Translations under genes and position numbers: made by a program
The notes under the pieces: model-generated
What the model was told of the DNA's origin: nothing
Database searches by the model: none
The model's input: the letters and a program-made list of their open reading frames with translations, nothing else
Shown: positions 1 to 7,213 of the stretch, in pieces
Numbering within the stretch: position 1 is the first letter of the stretch
How the letters are laid out: the number at the start of each line of letters is the position of its first letter
Assembly: GCA_023436605.1 (NCBI GenBank)
Contig: JAEZIQ010000099.1
Coordinates: 1-23,305, forward strand
Length of the DNA: 23,305 bases
Reading direction: 5' to 3'
Origin: Actinomycetes bacterium
GTDB taxonomy: Bacteria > Actinomycetota > Thermoleophilia > Solirubrobacterales > 70-9

Positions 1-1053
1 AGTCGTGTTCTCGCCCCTGAGCACGTCGATCAGGTCCATCTGGAGGCGGTTCGTGTCCTGGAACTCGTCGACCATGATCTCCGTGAACTGCTGGCGGTAG
101 CTGTCGGCGATCTCGGGTCGCCTGAGCAGAAGGTCGAGCGTCTTCAGCTGCAGATCCTCGAAGTCAAGGCCGCCGCGCCGGTCCTTCGACTTGTCGTAGG
201 CAGTTCCGTAGTTGAAGAGAAGTTCGGACAGCAGGGGCCAGTACTTCATTCCCACTTCGCGGCTGAGCAGTTCGGTCTTGGCCCGTCTGACCAACTCACA
301 GAGTTCCGGCATCTTGCCGGAGTTCTTGTAGAAGTCGACCGCGTTCAGATCATCGTGCGTGAGATTCTCGGGCGCAGTTTCTTCGAGATAGGCGACCAGG
401 TTCGCAATCTTCCGTTTGGGGGCCGCGGTGAGAGCCGTGTCGCCGCCCGCGTGGAGTGCCGCCCGCAGGATTTCCAGGTGAATGGTCTCCAACGGCCGGG
501 GATGAGGAGGGTCGGGCAGCTTCGGCGTGAACTCTCCGGCTGCTCTCAGACGTTCGTAGGCCGACTGGATCCCCCACTTGAGGGTGTTCTGATTGAACCG
601 GGAGAGCAACTCGATCGCTCCGCCGCTTTCGCCGGTCGACTGGATTGCCGTCTCGTAGGCCGACTCCTTAAGTCTCGAAGCAACAACGTCATCGATCACG
701 TCGAAAGCCGGGTCGACCGTAGCAGCGACTGGATGAGCCCTGAGGATCCGGGCGCAGATCGAGTGGAAGGTACCGACCCACAGCGAGCCCATCGAGAAAT
801 CACGGTCGCTGGAATCCCGGAGGTCACGGATCCGGTCACGAAGTTCACCGGCCGCCTTGTCGGTAAAAGTAAAAACGAGGATCTCCGATGGTTCGCGTTC
901 CTCGGTGACCGAGCCGTTCGTGTACCTGCCGGTCAGCAGTCGCTCGTAGCGGTTGACCGTCGTGCTGGTCTTGCCCGAACCCGCTCCGGCCTGCAGGAGA
1001 ATGTCGCGGTCTTCGCAGTCGACCGCCTGTGCCTGTTCCGAGGTCATGGCCAT
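1..1053 (-). CDS. UvrD/AddA-like superfamily I DNA helicase (N-terminal part, cut by window edge)
   Basis: ATP-dependent DNA translocase/helicase, probably the helicase partner of the nuclease-like protein encoded just upstream. About 351 N-terminal residues are visible and the frame runs off the window at base 1. Seen: Walker A AGAGSGKTS at about residues 22-30, the motif Ia/Ib stretch GTFHSICARILR near residue 95, and Walker B/motif II MVDEFQDTN near residue 332. These are diagnostic of the UvrD/Rep/AddA group; the C-terminal helicase motifs and any nuclease domain lie outside. Two in-frame ATGs occur, at 1053 and 1047. The second forms an ATGA overlap with the upstream stop (1044-1046), the joint used throughout this window, so 1047 may be the true start. 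Whether this is AddA, PcrA or an AdnB-like protein cannot be decided from this half. Confidence 0.9.
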   Translation of the reverse strand, partial: MAMTSEQAQAVDCEDRDILLQAGAGSGKTSTTVNRYERLLTGRYTNGSVTEEREPSEILVFTFTDKAAGELRDRIRDLRDSSDRDFSMGSLWVGTFHSICARILRAHPVAATVDPAFDVIDDVVASRLKESAYETAIQSTGESGGAIELLSRFNQNTLKWGIQSAYERLRAAGEFTPKLPDPPHPRPLETIHLEILRAALHAGGDTALTAAPKRKIANLVAYLEETAPENLTHDDLNAVDFYKNSGKMPELCELVRRAKTELLSREVGMKYWPLLSELLFNYGTAYDKSKDRRGGLDFEDLQLKTLDLLLRRPEIADSYRQQFTEIMVDEFQDTNRLQMDLIDVLRGENTT

Positions 1054-4001
1054 CGGAACCGGGGTCCTGCGTAGGTTTCCTCGACATCCGGGGTCCAGTC
1101 CGGAACGCCGGCATGCGAATAGTGGTTCATGCACTCCGTGGGGTCATGCTCGATCTGGCCGTGGAGGATCTTCCAGGCCGCCTCCGCGGCCAGTTCAACC
1201 CCCTGCTGAATTTCCTCCGGCAGGTCGGCCACGAAGTCACCTGAGACCAGGTTCAGGTCCTTGAGGTCAGGCTTGGCTGACTCGTCGATCATGCCTCTGG
1301 GTCGGTGTTTGGCGGCGAAGATCGGAACGTAGAGTCCGGCCACAGGCTCGAGTCCCCAGAGCACCTCTAGCGCTCTCAGGTAGAGCTGAAGCTGGACCTT
1401 CCCTTCCCGCCGGAGTTCCGCCAGCGTCTTGTAAGAGGACGAGCCGGACTTGTAGTCGAAGATGATCCCCCGGCCCGCCTCGTCACCGTCTACGCGGTCG
1501 ATCATTCCCCGCAGGCTCCAGCCGTCGAATTCCAAAGGAGGCATCGATTCCTCACCTTCGAATCCAAACTTCCGCTCCAGGTCGATCGGCCTGAATTCGG
1601 TCGACTCCCTGATGGCTTCCCGTCGAAGGAACCGTTCCAGTTCCACCGCAACCTGTCGGCGCTGAATCCGGTGTCTTGCGGAATCATCGCCGAGATCACA
1701 ATCACCGGCCAGCGAGTCGACCAGCCCGCTCATCTCCTCGATCCACTCGTCGATGTCGTCAGACGACGGGATTGAACCGGGACGGGACCCGTACAGGGCG
1801 GCCAGCACTTCGTGGACGAGATTTCCCTTCGCCAGGGCTTCCGGTTCGGGCCCGAACCGCAGTGGGCTGATCGCCCTTTCGAAGAACCAGCGGTAGGGAC
1901 AGTCGATGAATGCCTCCAGGGCGGTAGCCGAGAACATGCTCTGTTCGGCAATCAGGGCAGCTGCTGCCGGCGAGTCGATGTTTCCCAGATCCGCGGTTGC
2001 CGCCTCTACTTCCCGGGCCCGCACCACTTCCAGGTTCATCTGCTTCGCCCCCTCCGAGGCGAGCGGATCGGCGAGGTTTCCGGACGCTGCAACGGAGAGC
2101 GCCCACTCGTGCTCGCTAGGCGCTTCCGCGACCGGGAAAACTATGTCCGAACTCGACCTGCGGATAAGTCCGATACCGGCGCCGTCGTTCTTGAAGAGTC
2201 GCTTGACCTCTCCGATCATCGCGGAGGGAAACTCGGCTTTTCCGTGAACGTCGGCTACCCGGTGCGACAGCCAGAGTCCTTTGGTCGGAACGGCCAGACA
2301 CGAGTAGAAGAGGTAGGTCTCCTGCTGTTCCTGGTCTGCCAGTTCCGGCATTTCCAATACGGCCCGGGCTTCCCTGGAGATGAGCGGGCTTCCCTGGGCG
2401 CCGCCGAGATCCTTCTCCTGAAGCGAGGCCATGAACAGGTACTCGGCCCGTTTCGCCCGCATCGAGTATGGACTCCCGATTCTCACTGTGTGGGCGGTGG
2501 GAACTGCCCAGGTCTTGATCGAGCCGCTGTTCAGGGCGTCGATCAGGATGCTCGCCGTGAGCCGGTCGCCGTGGAGATCGGCGAGTTCGTCGCAGGCGCG
2601 GTTGATCGCGCTGGCCATCTGAGTCTCGATCGCGATCGACGGTGTCGGCAGCGACCCCGGGCGGCCGGTCACGAGCATCTTCGCTCCGTGAGTGACAACA
2701 CTTTTGACGGCTTCGCTCAGGTTCCCTTCCCTGATCTCGGCCAGCCCCGGCAGGGCATCCTGCCAATGGGCGGGCAGGTCACTGACGATCGCGCCCGCTG
2801 ACTCGACACCATCCCGGACCGCCGCCAACTCGATCCCGTCGACGGTGGCGGGATCCAGACCGAGGGGGCCTCTCAACCAGGCGAACAACCGATCTGCCGG
2901 CCCCCGGGAACCGGTCGCCAGGAGAAAGTTGACCGCCGACTGACCGACCGCGGTTTCGGGGGCCGTGGTCTCGGCCTCGAGCATGACCGGGACCTTGTAT
3001 TCGGTGAGGACTTCGACGAGAGCTGCGCCATTGGTCGCCGGAGAATCGATTGCGATTGCGATGTCGCCCGGGTCGGTCCCGCCGTCGATGAGACGCGCAA
3101 TCTCGGCTCCGATCGCTTCTGCTTCTCCGCGGCGCCCCGACGCTTCGACCAGGGTAAGGGCGCTGCCGGGTTCGAGTGTTCCCGCCTTCGCCGGGTCGAG
3201 GAAGCTCCGCTCCAGCTCAACCAGCAGCGCGGCATGGTCGGCATCCTCCGAGGGACGCTGTGTGTCGCGCTCGACGGTGCCCCCGATCTGTTCGAGCCGT
3301 CCCAAGAGGCTCTCGGTGATTGCCATCGCCAGGTTGCCCTGCTCGTGGGTTATCGCGATGGTGACGGTGGTTACTTCGGCAAGCCTTCTGACCAGTTCGA
3401 GCTGCTGTTCAGTCAGGTCGTCAAAACCGGCGATGAACAGCGGCCGGCCTTCCCAGCCGCTCAATGACCGGGTCGTGGCCAGCGCCGCCCGCTCGGGGAG
3501 GTCGGTCAGGTCCGCCTCGTGTAAGGCTTCGAGGTACAACCGGTAGACGTCGGCGGCCGGACCGGCAAGATTTGCGATCTCAGGGTCATCGAAGGCTTCC
3601 GGACCGATCAGGTTGGCCCGGAACTCGTCGATGACCTGGAGGGCGGCATCGATTAGTCCAGGCTGGTCCTCCAACCGGTTTGCAATGGCCGGCCAGCCGG
3701 TCTGTATCGCCCCGGTCGCGAGTGATCGGCGGCGAAGGGGGGAGGCGATGCGACTTTCCTCACCGTAGTTTCTGGAAGAGCTCGCATCGCCGAGGATCAG
3801 ATCGATCAGGTCCTTGAAGTGGACGACTCTTCCGCCGAGGAAAGCTCCGCGTCCGCGGGTTAGCCGCCTTTCCCACCCGAAGATGTCGTCCGTCGAGGGC
3901 ACGACAAGCACTGGGTCGTCGCCGATGCGGGATTCGTACTTCTCCCGAACGAGTTCGGTTCGACCCGAATTCGGGGGGCCTTTGATGATGGTCAGGGGCA
4001 C
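1044..4001 (-). CDS. AddB-like PD-(D/E)XK nuclease family protein
   Basis: A 985-residue protein resembling the AddB/RecC-like subunit of double-strand-break resection complexes; it would act with the helicase encoded immediately downstream (4-base overlap). Seen: an N-terminal P-loop-like GPPNSGRT (residues 8-15) with Arg where Walker A has Lys; a degenerate helicase-like middle; and a C-terminal RecB-type nuclease domain with FIDCPYRWFF (about 698), VHEVL (His730), MIDR (Asp835), FDYKSG (Asp849, Lys851) and QLQLYLRAL. The nuclease residues look intact. Typical AddB proteins carry four iron-sulfur Cys; here only Cys701 and Cys957 are at likely positions and the CxxC-type C-terminal cluster is missing. 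The GTG start at 4001 has no clear Shine-Dalgarno but sits 6 nt after TAAAGT, suggesting a leaderless message. The family call is firm; the exact complex is inferred. Confidence 0.88.
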   Translation of the reverse strand: MPLTIIKGPPNSGRTELVREKYESRIGDDPVLVVPSTDDIFGWERRLTRGRGAFLGGRVVHFKDLIDLILGDASSSRNYGEESRIASPLRRRSLATGAIQTGWPAIANRLEDQPGLIDAALQVIDEFRANLIGPEAFDDPEIANLAGPAADVYRLYLEALHEADLTDLPERAALATTRSLSGWEGRPLFIAGFDDLTEQQLELVRRLAEVTTVTIAITHEQGNLAMAITESLLGRLEQIGGTVERDTQRPSEDADHAALLVELERSFLDPAKAGTLEPGSALTLVEASGRRGEAEAIGAEIARLIDGGTDPGDIAIAIDSPATNGAALVEVLTEYKVPVMLEAETTAPETAVGQSAVNFLLATGSRGPADRLFAWLRGPLGLDPATVDGIELAAVRDGVESAGAIVSDLPAHWQDALPGLAEIREGNLSEAVKSVVTHGAKMLVTGRPGSLPTPSIAIETQMASAINRACDELADLHGDRLTASILIDALNSGSIKTWAVPTAHTVRIGSPYSMRAKRAEYLFMASLQEKDLGGAQGSPLISREARAVLEMPELADQEQQETYLFYSCLAVPTKGLWLSHRVADVHGKAEFPSAMIGEVKRLFKNDGAGIGLIRRSSSDIVFPVAEAPSEHEWALSVAASGNLADPLASEGAKQMNLEVVRAREVEAATADLGNIDSPAAAALIAEQSMFSATALEAFIDCPYRWFFERAISPLRFGPEPEALAKGNLVHEVLAALYGSRPGSIPSSDDIDEWIEEMSGLVDSLAGDCDLGDDSARHRIQRRQVAVELERFLRREAIRESTEFRPIDLERKFGFEGEESMPPLEFDGWSLRGMIDRVDGDEAGRGIIFDYKSGSSSYKTLAELRREGKVQLQLYLRALEVLWGLEPVAGLYVPIFAAKHRPRGMIDESAKPDLKDLNLVSGDFVADLPEEIQQGVELAAEAAWKILHGQIEHDPTECMNHYSHAGVPDWTPDVEETYAGPRFRWP

Positions 4002-4007
4002 GGGGCA

Positions 4008-4013
4008 ACTTTA
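4008..4013 (-). promoter_or_regulatory. Putative -10 box (TAAAGT) of leaderless nuclease/helicase operon
   Basis: Read on the minus strand, TAAAGT is followed by six bases (TGCCCC) and then the GTG start at 4001. This spacing would place the transcription start on the start codon. No -35 element is obvious. The same geometry recurs at other unit starts in the window. Confidence 0.45.
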
Positions 4014-4130
4014 TGGTCGGGCGCGGCGGGCGGTTTCTGACGAATCCGCCATATGCGAAAAGCTTCGTTTTCCTGCCCATGTCCGCAAACTGCGGCTTTA
4101 TGCAACAGTTTTTGCGTCCTGTGGCATCTC

Positions 4131-4136
4131 TATCTT
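4131..4136 (+). promoter_or_regulatory. Possible -10 element (TATCTT) for the gene at 4175
   Basis: TATCTT lies 38 nt before the ATG at 4175, which would give a 5' leader of roughly 32 nt containing the GAGGA ribosome site. The -35 region is weak (T-rich, around 4108-4117). This is a plausible but unremarkable match. Confidence 0.25.
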
Positions 4137-4174
4137 CGTGGTTGTCCGAGCACCCAACCCCGAGGACGGCCCTC

Positions 4175-4630
4175 ATGTCACTCTGTTTCGTCGATCCGGC
4201 TGATGCGATTCACGTTATTTCCGAGTCGGTCGGCCGCGAGGCCCGGCGCCAGATTCTTGGTGAAGCCCTTCGTGCCTGGGTGGACGAGATCCCCGAGGAG
4301 GAACTCGAGTCGCAGTACGCCCGCGCGCTCGCCGACCTCGATCAGGACGACCTCTCGCTGCTCGCCGCCTGGCACGGTTCGATGGACCTCGGCCAGCCGG
4401 TCCCCAACCGTGACTTCCTGATGGGAGCCTTCGGCTCACTCGGGGAGCACCGGCGCGAAGCCCTCAAGCTCGCCGCCGGGTTCCGCGGCGAAGAGGTCCT
4501 CGAAGATGGCCTGACCGAGGAACTCGCCCTCGAGACCGTGGTCGGCTGGCTCTCCCCGGAACGACTCCTCGACCTCGCCAACGAGGCCGTCGAGCTCTAC
4601 GTCTGGGATCGCATCGGCTCCGACAACTAG
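4175..4630 (+). CDS. Hypothetical acidic protein, function unknown
   Basis: A 151-residue protein that I do not recognise. It is rich in Glu, Asp, Leu and Ala, looks wholly helical and cytoplasmic, and has no signal peptide, membrane segment, metal-binding cluster or catalytic motif. The open frame extends upstream to 4013, but that part has a different composition (Arg/Pro/Phe-rich). The ATG at 4175 is preceded by GAGGA at 4162-4166 with 8-nt spacing, so I take it as the start. It stands alone: divergent from the nuclease operon and separated from the next gene by 286 bases. Codon use (strong G/C at third positions) supports it as a real gene. Confidence 0.7.
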   Translation: MSLCFVDPADAIHVISESVGREARRQILGEALRAWVDEIPEEELESQYARALADLDQDDLSLLAAWHGSMDLGQPVPNRDFLMGAFGSLGEHRREALKLAAGFRGEEVLEDGLTEELALETVVGWLSPERLLDLANEAVELYVWDRIGSDN

Positions 4631-4703
4631 CCCCCCGGGCGGCCCAGGACGGCTGGAGGCCCCTGGCATCCACCCGCTGAAGCTTGAGGTTCAGGGATGG
4701 TGA

Positions 4704-4738
4704 CGCAGGTTTGTAAGCGTGATGACGTCAAACCTGCG
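4704..4738. repeat. Inverted repeat / hairpin, 10-bp perfect arms
   Basis: CGCAGGTTTG at 4704-4713 pairs perfectly with CAAACCTGCG at 4729-4738 across a 15-base spacer. It lies 74 bases after the 4175-4630 gene and about 180 bases before the GlxA gene. There is no T-run after it, so it is not a classical intrinsic terminator. It could be a terminator stem, an RNA structure or a regulator site. Confidence 0.5.
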
Positions 4739-4747
4739 GCACCAATC

Positions 4748-4823
4748 ACCCGACGGTGAAGCAGCTTTCGACCCGACGGTGAAGCAGCTTTCCTACGAAC
4801 TCGGTCCCAATCCTGCTTCACCG
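4748..4823. repeat. 22-bp tandem direct repeat plus inverted third copy of its core
   Basis: Two identical 22-base units occupy 4748-4769 and 4771-4792, separated by one base (23-bp period, about two helical turns). The core CGGTGAAGCAG recurs inverted at 4813-4823 (CTGCTTCACCG). Three copies of one box, two direct and one inverted, lie about 95-170 bases before the GlxA-family gene. This arrangement suits binding of a dimeric or multimeric regulator; the binding protein is unknown. Confidence 0.55.
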
Positions 4824-4865
4824 CACCCACCCCGGGTTCCTCGAAATAATTGAGATGGCAGGATT

Positions 4866-4890
4866 TGTCCGGAATTGGACATTGCGGACA
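4866..4890. promoter_or_regulatory. Possible operator TGTCC-N6-GGACA with extra GGACA
   Basis: TGTCC (4866-4870) and GGACA (4877-4881) form an inverted pair with a 6-base spacer, and a second GGACA follows at 4886-4890. The group overlaps the expected -35 region of the GlxA-family gene, where an AraC-type or other regulator could bind. Short arms make this tentative. Confidence 0.3.
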
Positions 4891-4904
4891 GGCCGTGATG
4901 GGGT

Positions 4905-4910
4905 CACTAT
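4905..4910 (+). promoter_or_regulatory. Putative -10 box (CACTAT) of the GlxA/DJ-1 operon
   Basis: CACTAT followed by GGGGGC (6 nt) and the ATG at 4917, with TTGCGG 17 nt upstream (4882-4887) as a weak -35. Spacing matches the leaderless arrangement of other units here, although the G-run could also act as a ribosome site. Confidence 0.35.
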
Positions 4911-4916
4911 GGGGGC

Positions 4917-5918
4917 ATGGATTTGCCCCGCAAGATCGTCATCGTCACTTATCCGGGTCTGCAGCCGCTCGATGTGGTCGGTCCGGCCGAGGTATTTGGC
5001 GGCGCCAGCGATCTGGTCGCGACCTGGGTTGACGGGGAGCCGACCAACCCGGCCTACGAGGTCGAAGTGGTGGCCGCCACGACTCAGCCCCTGGAAGTCC
5101 GTCACGGTGCCTACTCGATCGAGCCGGCCCGCTCGATTGACCAGTGCCGGGGGTTCATCGACACGCTGATCGTGGCCGGGGGGACTGGCGTCCTTGAAGC
5201 CGAGAAGTCCGAGCGCCTAGTCGATTGGGTTCGGGAGGCAGCCGGTCGGTCCCGCCGGGTCGCCTCGGTCTGCTCCGGAGCTCTCTTGCTGGCCCGGGCC
5301 GGGCTGCTCGACGGTCTTCGGGCGACCAGCCACTGGGCGTCCTGCTCGGAGCTTTCCCGTCGCTATCCCGAGGTCAAGGTCGACCCCGATCCGATCTTTA
5401 TCCAGGACGGCCGGATCTGGACCTCGGCCGGGGTAACCGCCGGGATGGACCTTTCGCTTGCCCTGGTCAGCGAAGACCTTGGTGAGGACGTGGCCCTGGA
5501 GATCGCCCGCTGGCTGGTCCTCTTTTTACGGCGACCAGGCGGCCAGGCCCAGTTCAGCTCTCACATCTCGAACCCGGCAGCCCGACCCGGCCTGCGAGGC
5601 CTCCAGCTCTGGATCGCCGATCACCTCGACTCGGATCTGCGGGTGGAGGCTCTGGCTGAAAGGGCCCTGATGAGCCCGCGCAACTTCGCCCGGGCGTTCC
5701 GTAAGGAAACCGGGGTGACTCCCGCGAGCTACGTCGAGACTCTCCGCATCGAACGGGCCCGGCAGCTGCTGGAAGGTCCGCCGGAGCCGATCGACCGGAT
5801 CGCAATCAGTTGCGGCTTCGGCACCCCGGAAACGATGCGTCGTGCCTTCGCCCGCCGGCTGGGGGTTTCTCCCGCCGAGTACCGCCAACGATTCCGCCGC
5901 GAAACGGTGGCGGCCTGA
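4917..5918 (+). CDS. GlxA-family transcriptional regulator (DJ-1/PfpI domain + AraC HTH)
   Basis: A 333-residue two-domain regulator. Residues about 5-195 form a class I glutamine amidotransferase-like DJ-1/PfpI fold with LQPLDVVGPAEVF near the N-terminus and the nucleophile-elbow motif SVCSGALLLA (Cys119), followed by the typical LLDGLRATSHW. Residues about 225-325 form an AraC/XylS double helix-turn-helix (LRVEALAERALMSPRNFARAFRKETG and IDRIAISCGFGTPETMRRAFARRLGVSPAEYR). In this family the N-terminal domain is thought to sense a ligand rather than catalyse. It lies 20 bases upstream of a DJ-1 enzyme gene, which it probably controls together with itself. The start at 4917 gives a natural N-terminus (MDLPRKIVIVTYPG). 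The ligand is unknown. Confidence 0.93.
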   Translation: MDLPRKIVIVTYPGLQPLDVVGPAEVFGGASDLVATWVDGEPTNPAYEVEVVAATTQPLEVRHGAYSIEPARSIDQCRGFIDTLIVAGGTGVLEAEKSERLVDWVREAAGRSRRVASVCSGALLLARAGLLDGLRATSHWASCSELSRRYPEVKVDPDPIFIQDGRIWTSAGVTAGMDLSLALVSEDLGEDVALEIARWLVLFLRRPGGQAQFSSHISNPAARPGLRGLQLWIADHLDSDLRVEALAERALMSPRNFARAFRKETGVTPASYVETLRIERARQLLEGPPEPIDRIAISCGFGTPETMRRAFARRLGVSPAEYRQRFRRETVAA

Positions 5919-5938
5919 CCGCCAACCAAAGGAGAACC

Positions 5939-6577
5939 ATGCAAGTTGCCTACCTGCTCTACGACCGTTTCACCGCCCTCGACGTCACGGGGCCGCATGA
6001 AGTCTTCAACTCCGTGCCCGGAACCGAATCGGTTTTCGTCGGTGAAGTTTCAGGGCCGTACCGGAACGAGTCAGACACCCTCTCGCTGGTTGCCGACAAA
6101 TCCCTCGACGAGGTGACAGGTCCCGACATCCTGGTCGTCCCCGGTGGCTTCGGTACCCGTGACCTGCTCGACCACGAGCCGCTGCTCTCGTGGATTCGCG
6201 CGGTCGACGAAACGACTACCTGGACTACCTCGGTTTGTACCGGGGCCCTGCTCCTCGCGGCAGCCGGTCTGCTGGACGGGAGGCCGGCCACGACCCACTG
6301 GCTCGCCCGCGAGACCCTGGCCGGTCTGGGGGCTGAACCGGTCCCCGAGCGGGTGGTCATCGATGGAAAATACGTGACCGGTGCCGGAGTCTCGGCCGGC
6401 ATCGACATGGCCCTGACCCTGGTCACCGAGATCTTCGGACCCGAGGTCGCCCAGTCGGTTCAGCTCGGCATCGAGTACGACCCGCAGCCCCCGCACGACG
6501 CCGGTGCCCCGGAAAAGGCGCCGATGGAAATCGTCGATGTGGTCACCGCGGTCTTCGCCGCGAATGAATCAGCCTGA
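5939..6577 (+). CDS. DJ-1/PfpI family protein, isonitrile (cyclohexyl-isocyanide) hydratase-like
   Basis: A 212-residue single-domain DJ-1/PfpI protein. In isonitrile hydratase InhA, which turns isocyanides into N-formamides, the active site uses Asp17, Cys101 and Thr102. Here the matching residues are Asp15 (TALDVTGPHEVF), Cys100 and Thr101 (TSVCTGALLLAAAGLLDGRPATTHW), so the chemistry could be retained, though the subgroup also holds proteins of unknown role. The ATG at 5939 follows a strong AAAGGAGA site (5928-5935). The reading frame is open further upstream inside the previous gene, but that start has no support. It is probably co-transcribed with the GlxA regulator. Its end overlaps the convergent HAD gene by 9 bases. 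Confidence 0.87.
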   Translation: MQVAYLLYDRFTALDVTGPHEVFNSVPGTESVFVGEVSGPYRNESDTLSLVADKSLDEVTGPDILVVPGGFGTRDLLDHEPLLSWIRAVDETTTWTTSVCTGALLLAAAGLLDGRPATTHWLARETLAGLGAEPVPERVVIDGKYVTGAGVSAGIDMALTLVTEIFGPEVAQSVQLGIEYDPQPPHDAGAPEKAPMEIVDVVTAVFAANESA

Positions 6578-7213
6578 GTTGCCGGCAAGCAAAGCTCGCA
6601 CCTCGGCGCGGGCCTGGGCGGTCTCGCGGAAGTGGACGCCGTGGATGCCGAGTTCGTTGGCAGCCGTGACATTGATCTCCATGTCGTCGATGAAGATGCA
6701 CTGCTCAGGTTCGAGTCCGACCCGCTCCAGGGCCAGCCGGTAGATCGGTGGATCGGGCTTGCGGCAACCCACGAACGCCGAATCGACCACCGTCTCGAAC
6801 AGCTCGTCGATCGGCATCATCGAACGCCAGGCAGACTCCCACTCCTTCACGTTGTTGGTCAGAAGCGCCGTCCGGATGCCGTCGCGCCGGATCTCCCGGA
6901 TCAGGTCGATCATTCCCGGGTTGGGCTCCAGCGCGTTGAAGAGCAGGACGCCGAACGATTCGATGTCGGGCCGGTGGCCGAGAATCGGTTCAAGGGCGTC
7001 GGCCAGCTGCCGGTCGAACTCCGCCTCTGTAATCCGGCCGCATTCGAGCTCGAACAGGGGGTGGGGTTCGCCGCGGTCGACAATCGACCTCATCGCATCC
7101 CCGAAGGAAGTAGGAGGGATGCCGACCTTATCCTGGACCGAGGCGAAAGCTTCAAAGAGTGGCGTGGTCAGCACGCCACCAAAGTCGGAGATCACCATCT
7201 CGATCCGGCTCAT
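6569..7213 (-). CDS. HAD-IA family hydrolase
   Basis: A 214-residue haloacid-dehalogenase-superfamily protein, presumably a small-molecule phosphatase or relative. Seen: motif I ISDFGGVLT (Asp10 nucleophile), motif II LLTNN (Thr119-Asn120), motif III Lys152 in CRKPDPPIY, and motif IV FIDDMEINV (Asp176-Asp177). A helical cap follows motif I. The second Asp of the usual DxD motif is Gly12, a substitution found in the 'FGGV' branch related to the N-terminal domains of epoxide hydrolases and ACAD10, so phosphatase activity is not assured. It starts at 7213 in an ATGA overlap with the upstream gene, so the two are translationally coupled. Confidence 0.88.
   Translation of the reverse strand: MSRIEMVISDFGGVLTTPLFEAFASVQDKVGIPPTSFGDAMRSIVDRGEPHPLFELECGRITEAEFDRQLADALEPILGHRPDIESFGVLLFNALEPNPGMIDLIREIRRDGIRTALLTNNVKEWESAWRSMMPIDELFETVVDSAFVGCRKPDPPIYRLALERVGLEPEQCIFIDDMEINVTAANELGIHGVHFRETAQARAEVRALLAGNSG

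Noticed and set aside
1812..2801. Plus-strand open frame of about 330 codons opposite the AddB-like gene
   Set aside because: Antisense shadow of a conserved gene; no ribosome site, no recognisable domain.
4639..4665. GC-rich CCAGG...CCTGG pairing after the 4175-4630 gene as an intrinsic terminator
   Set aside because: Arms are short and there is no downstream T-run; it cannot be told from chance in GC-rich DNA.
4748..4792. Two direct repeats as a minimal CRISPR array
   Set aside because: The units abut with one base between them, so there is no spacer; no cas genes are nearby.
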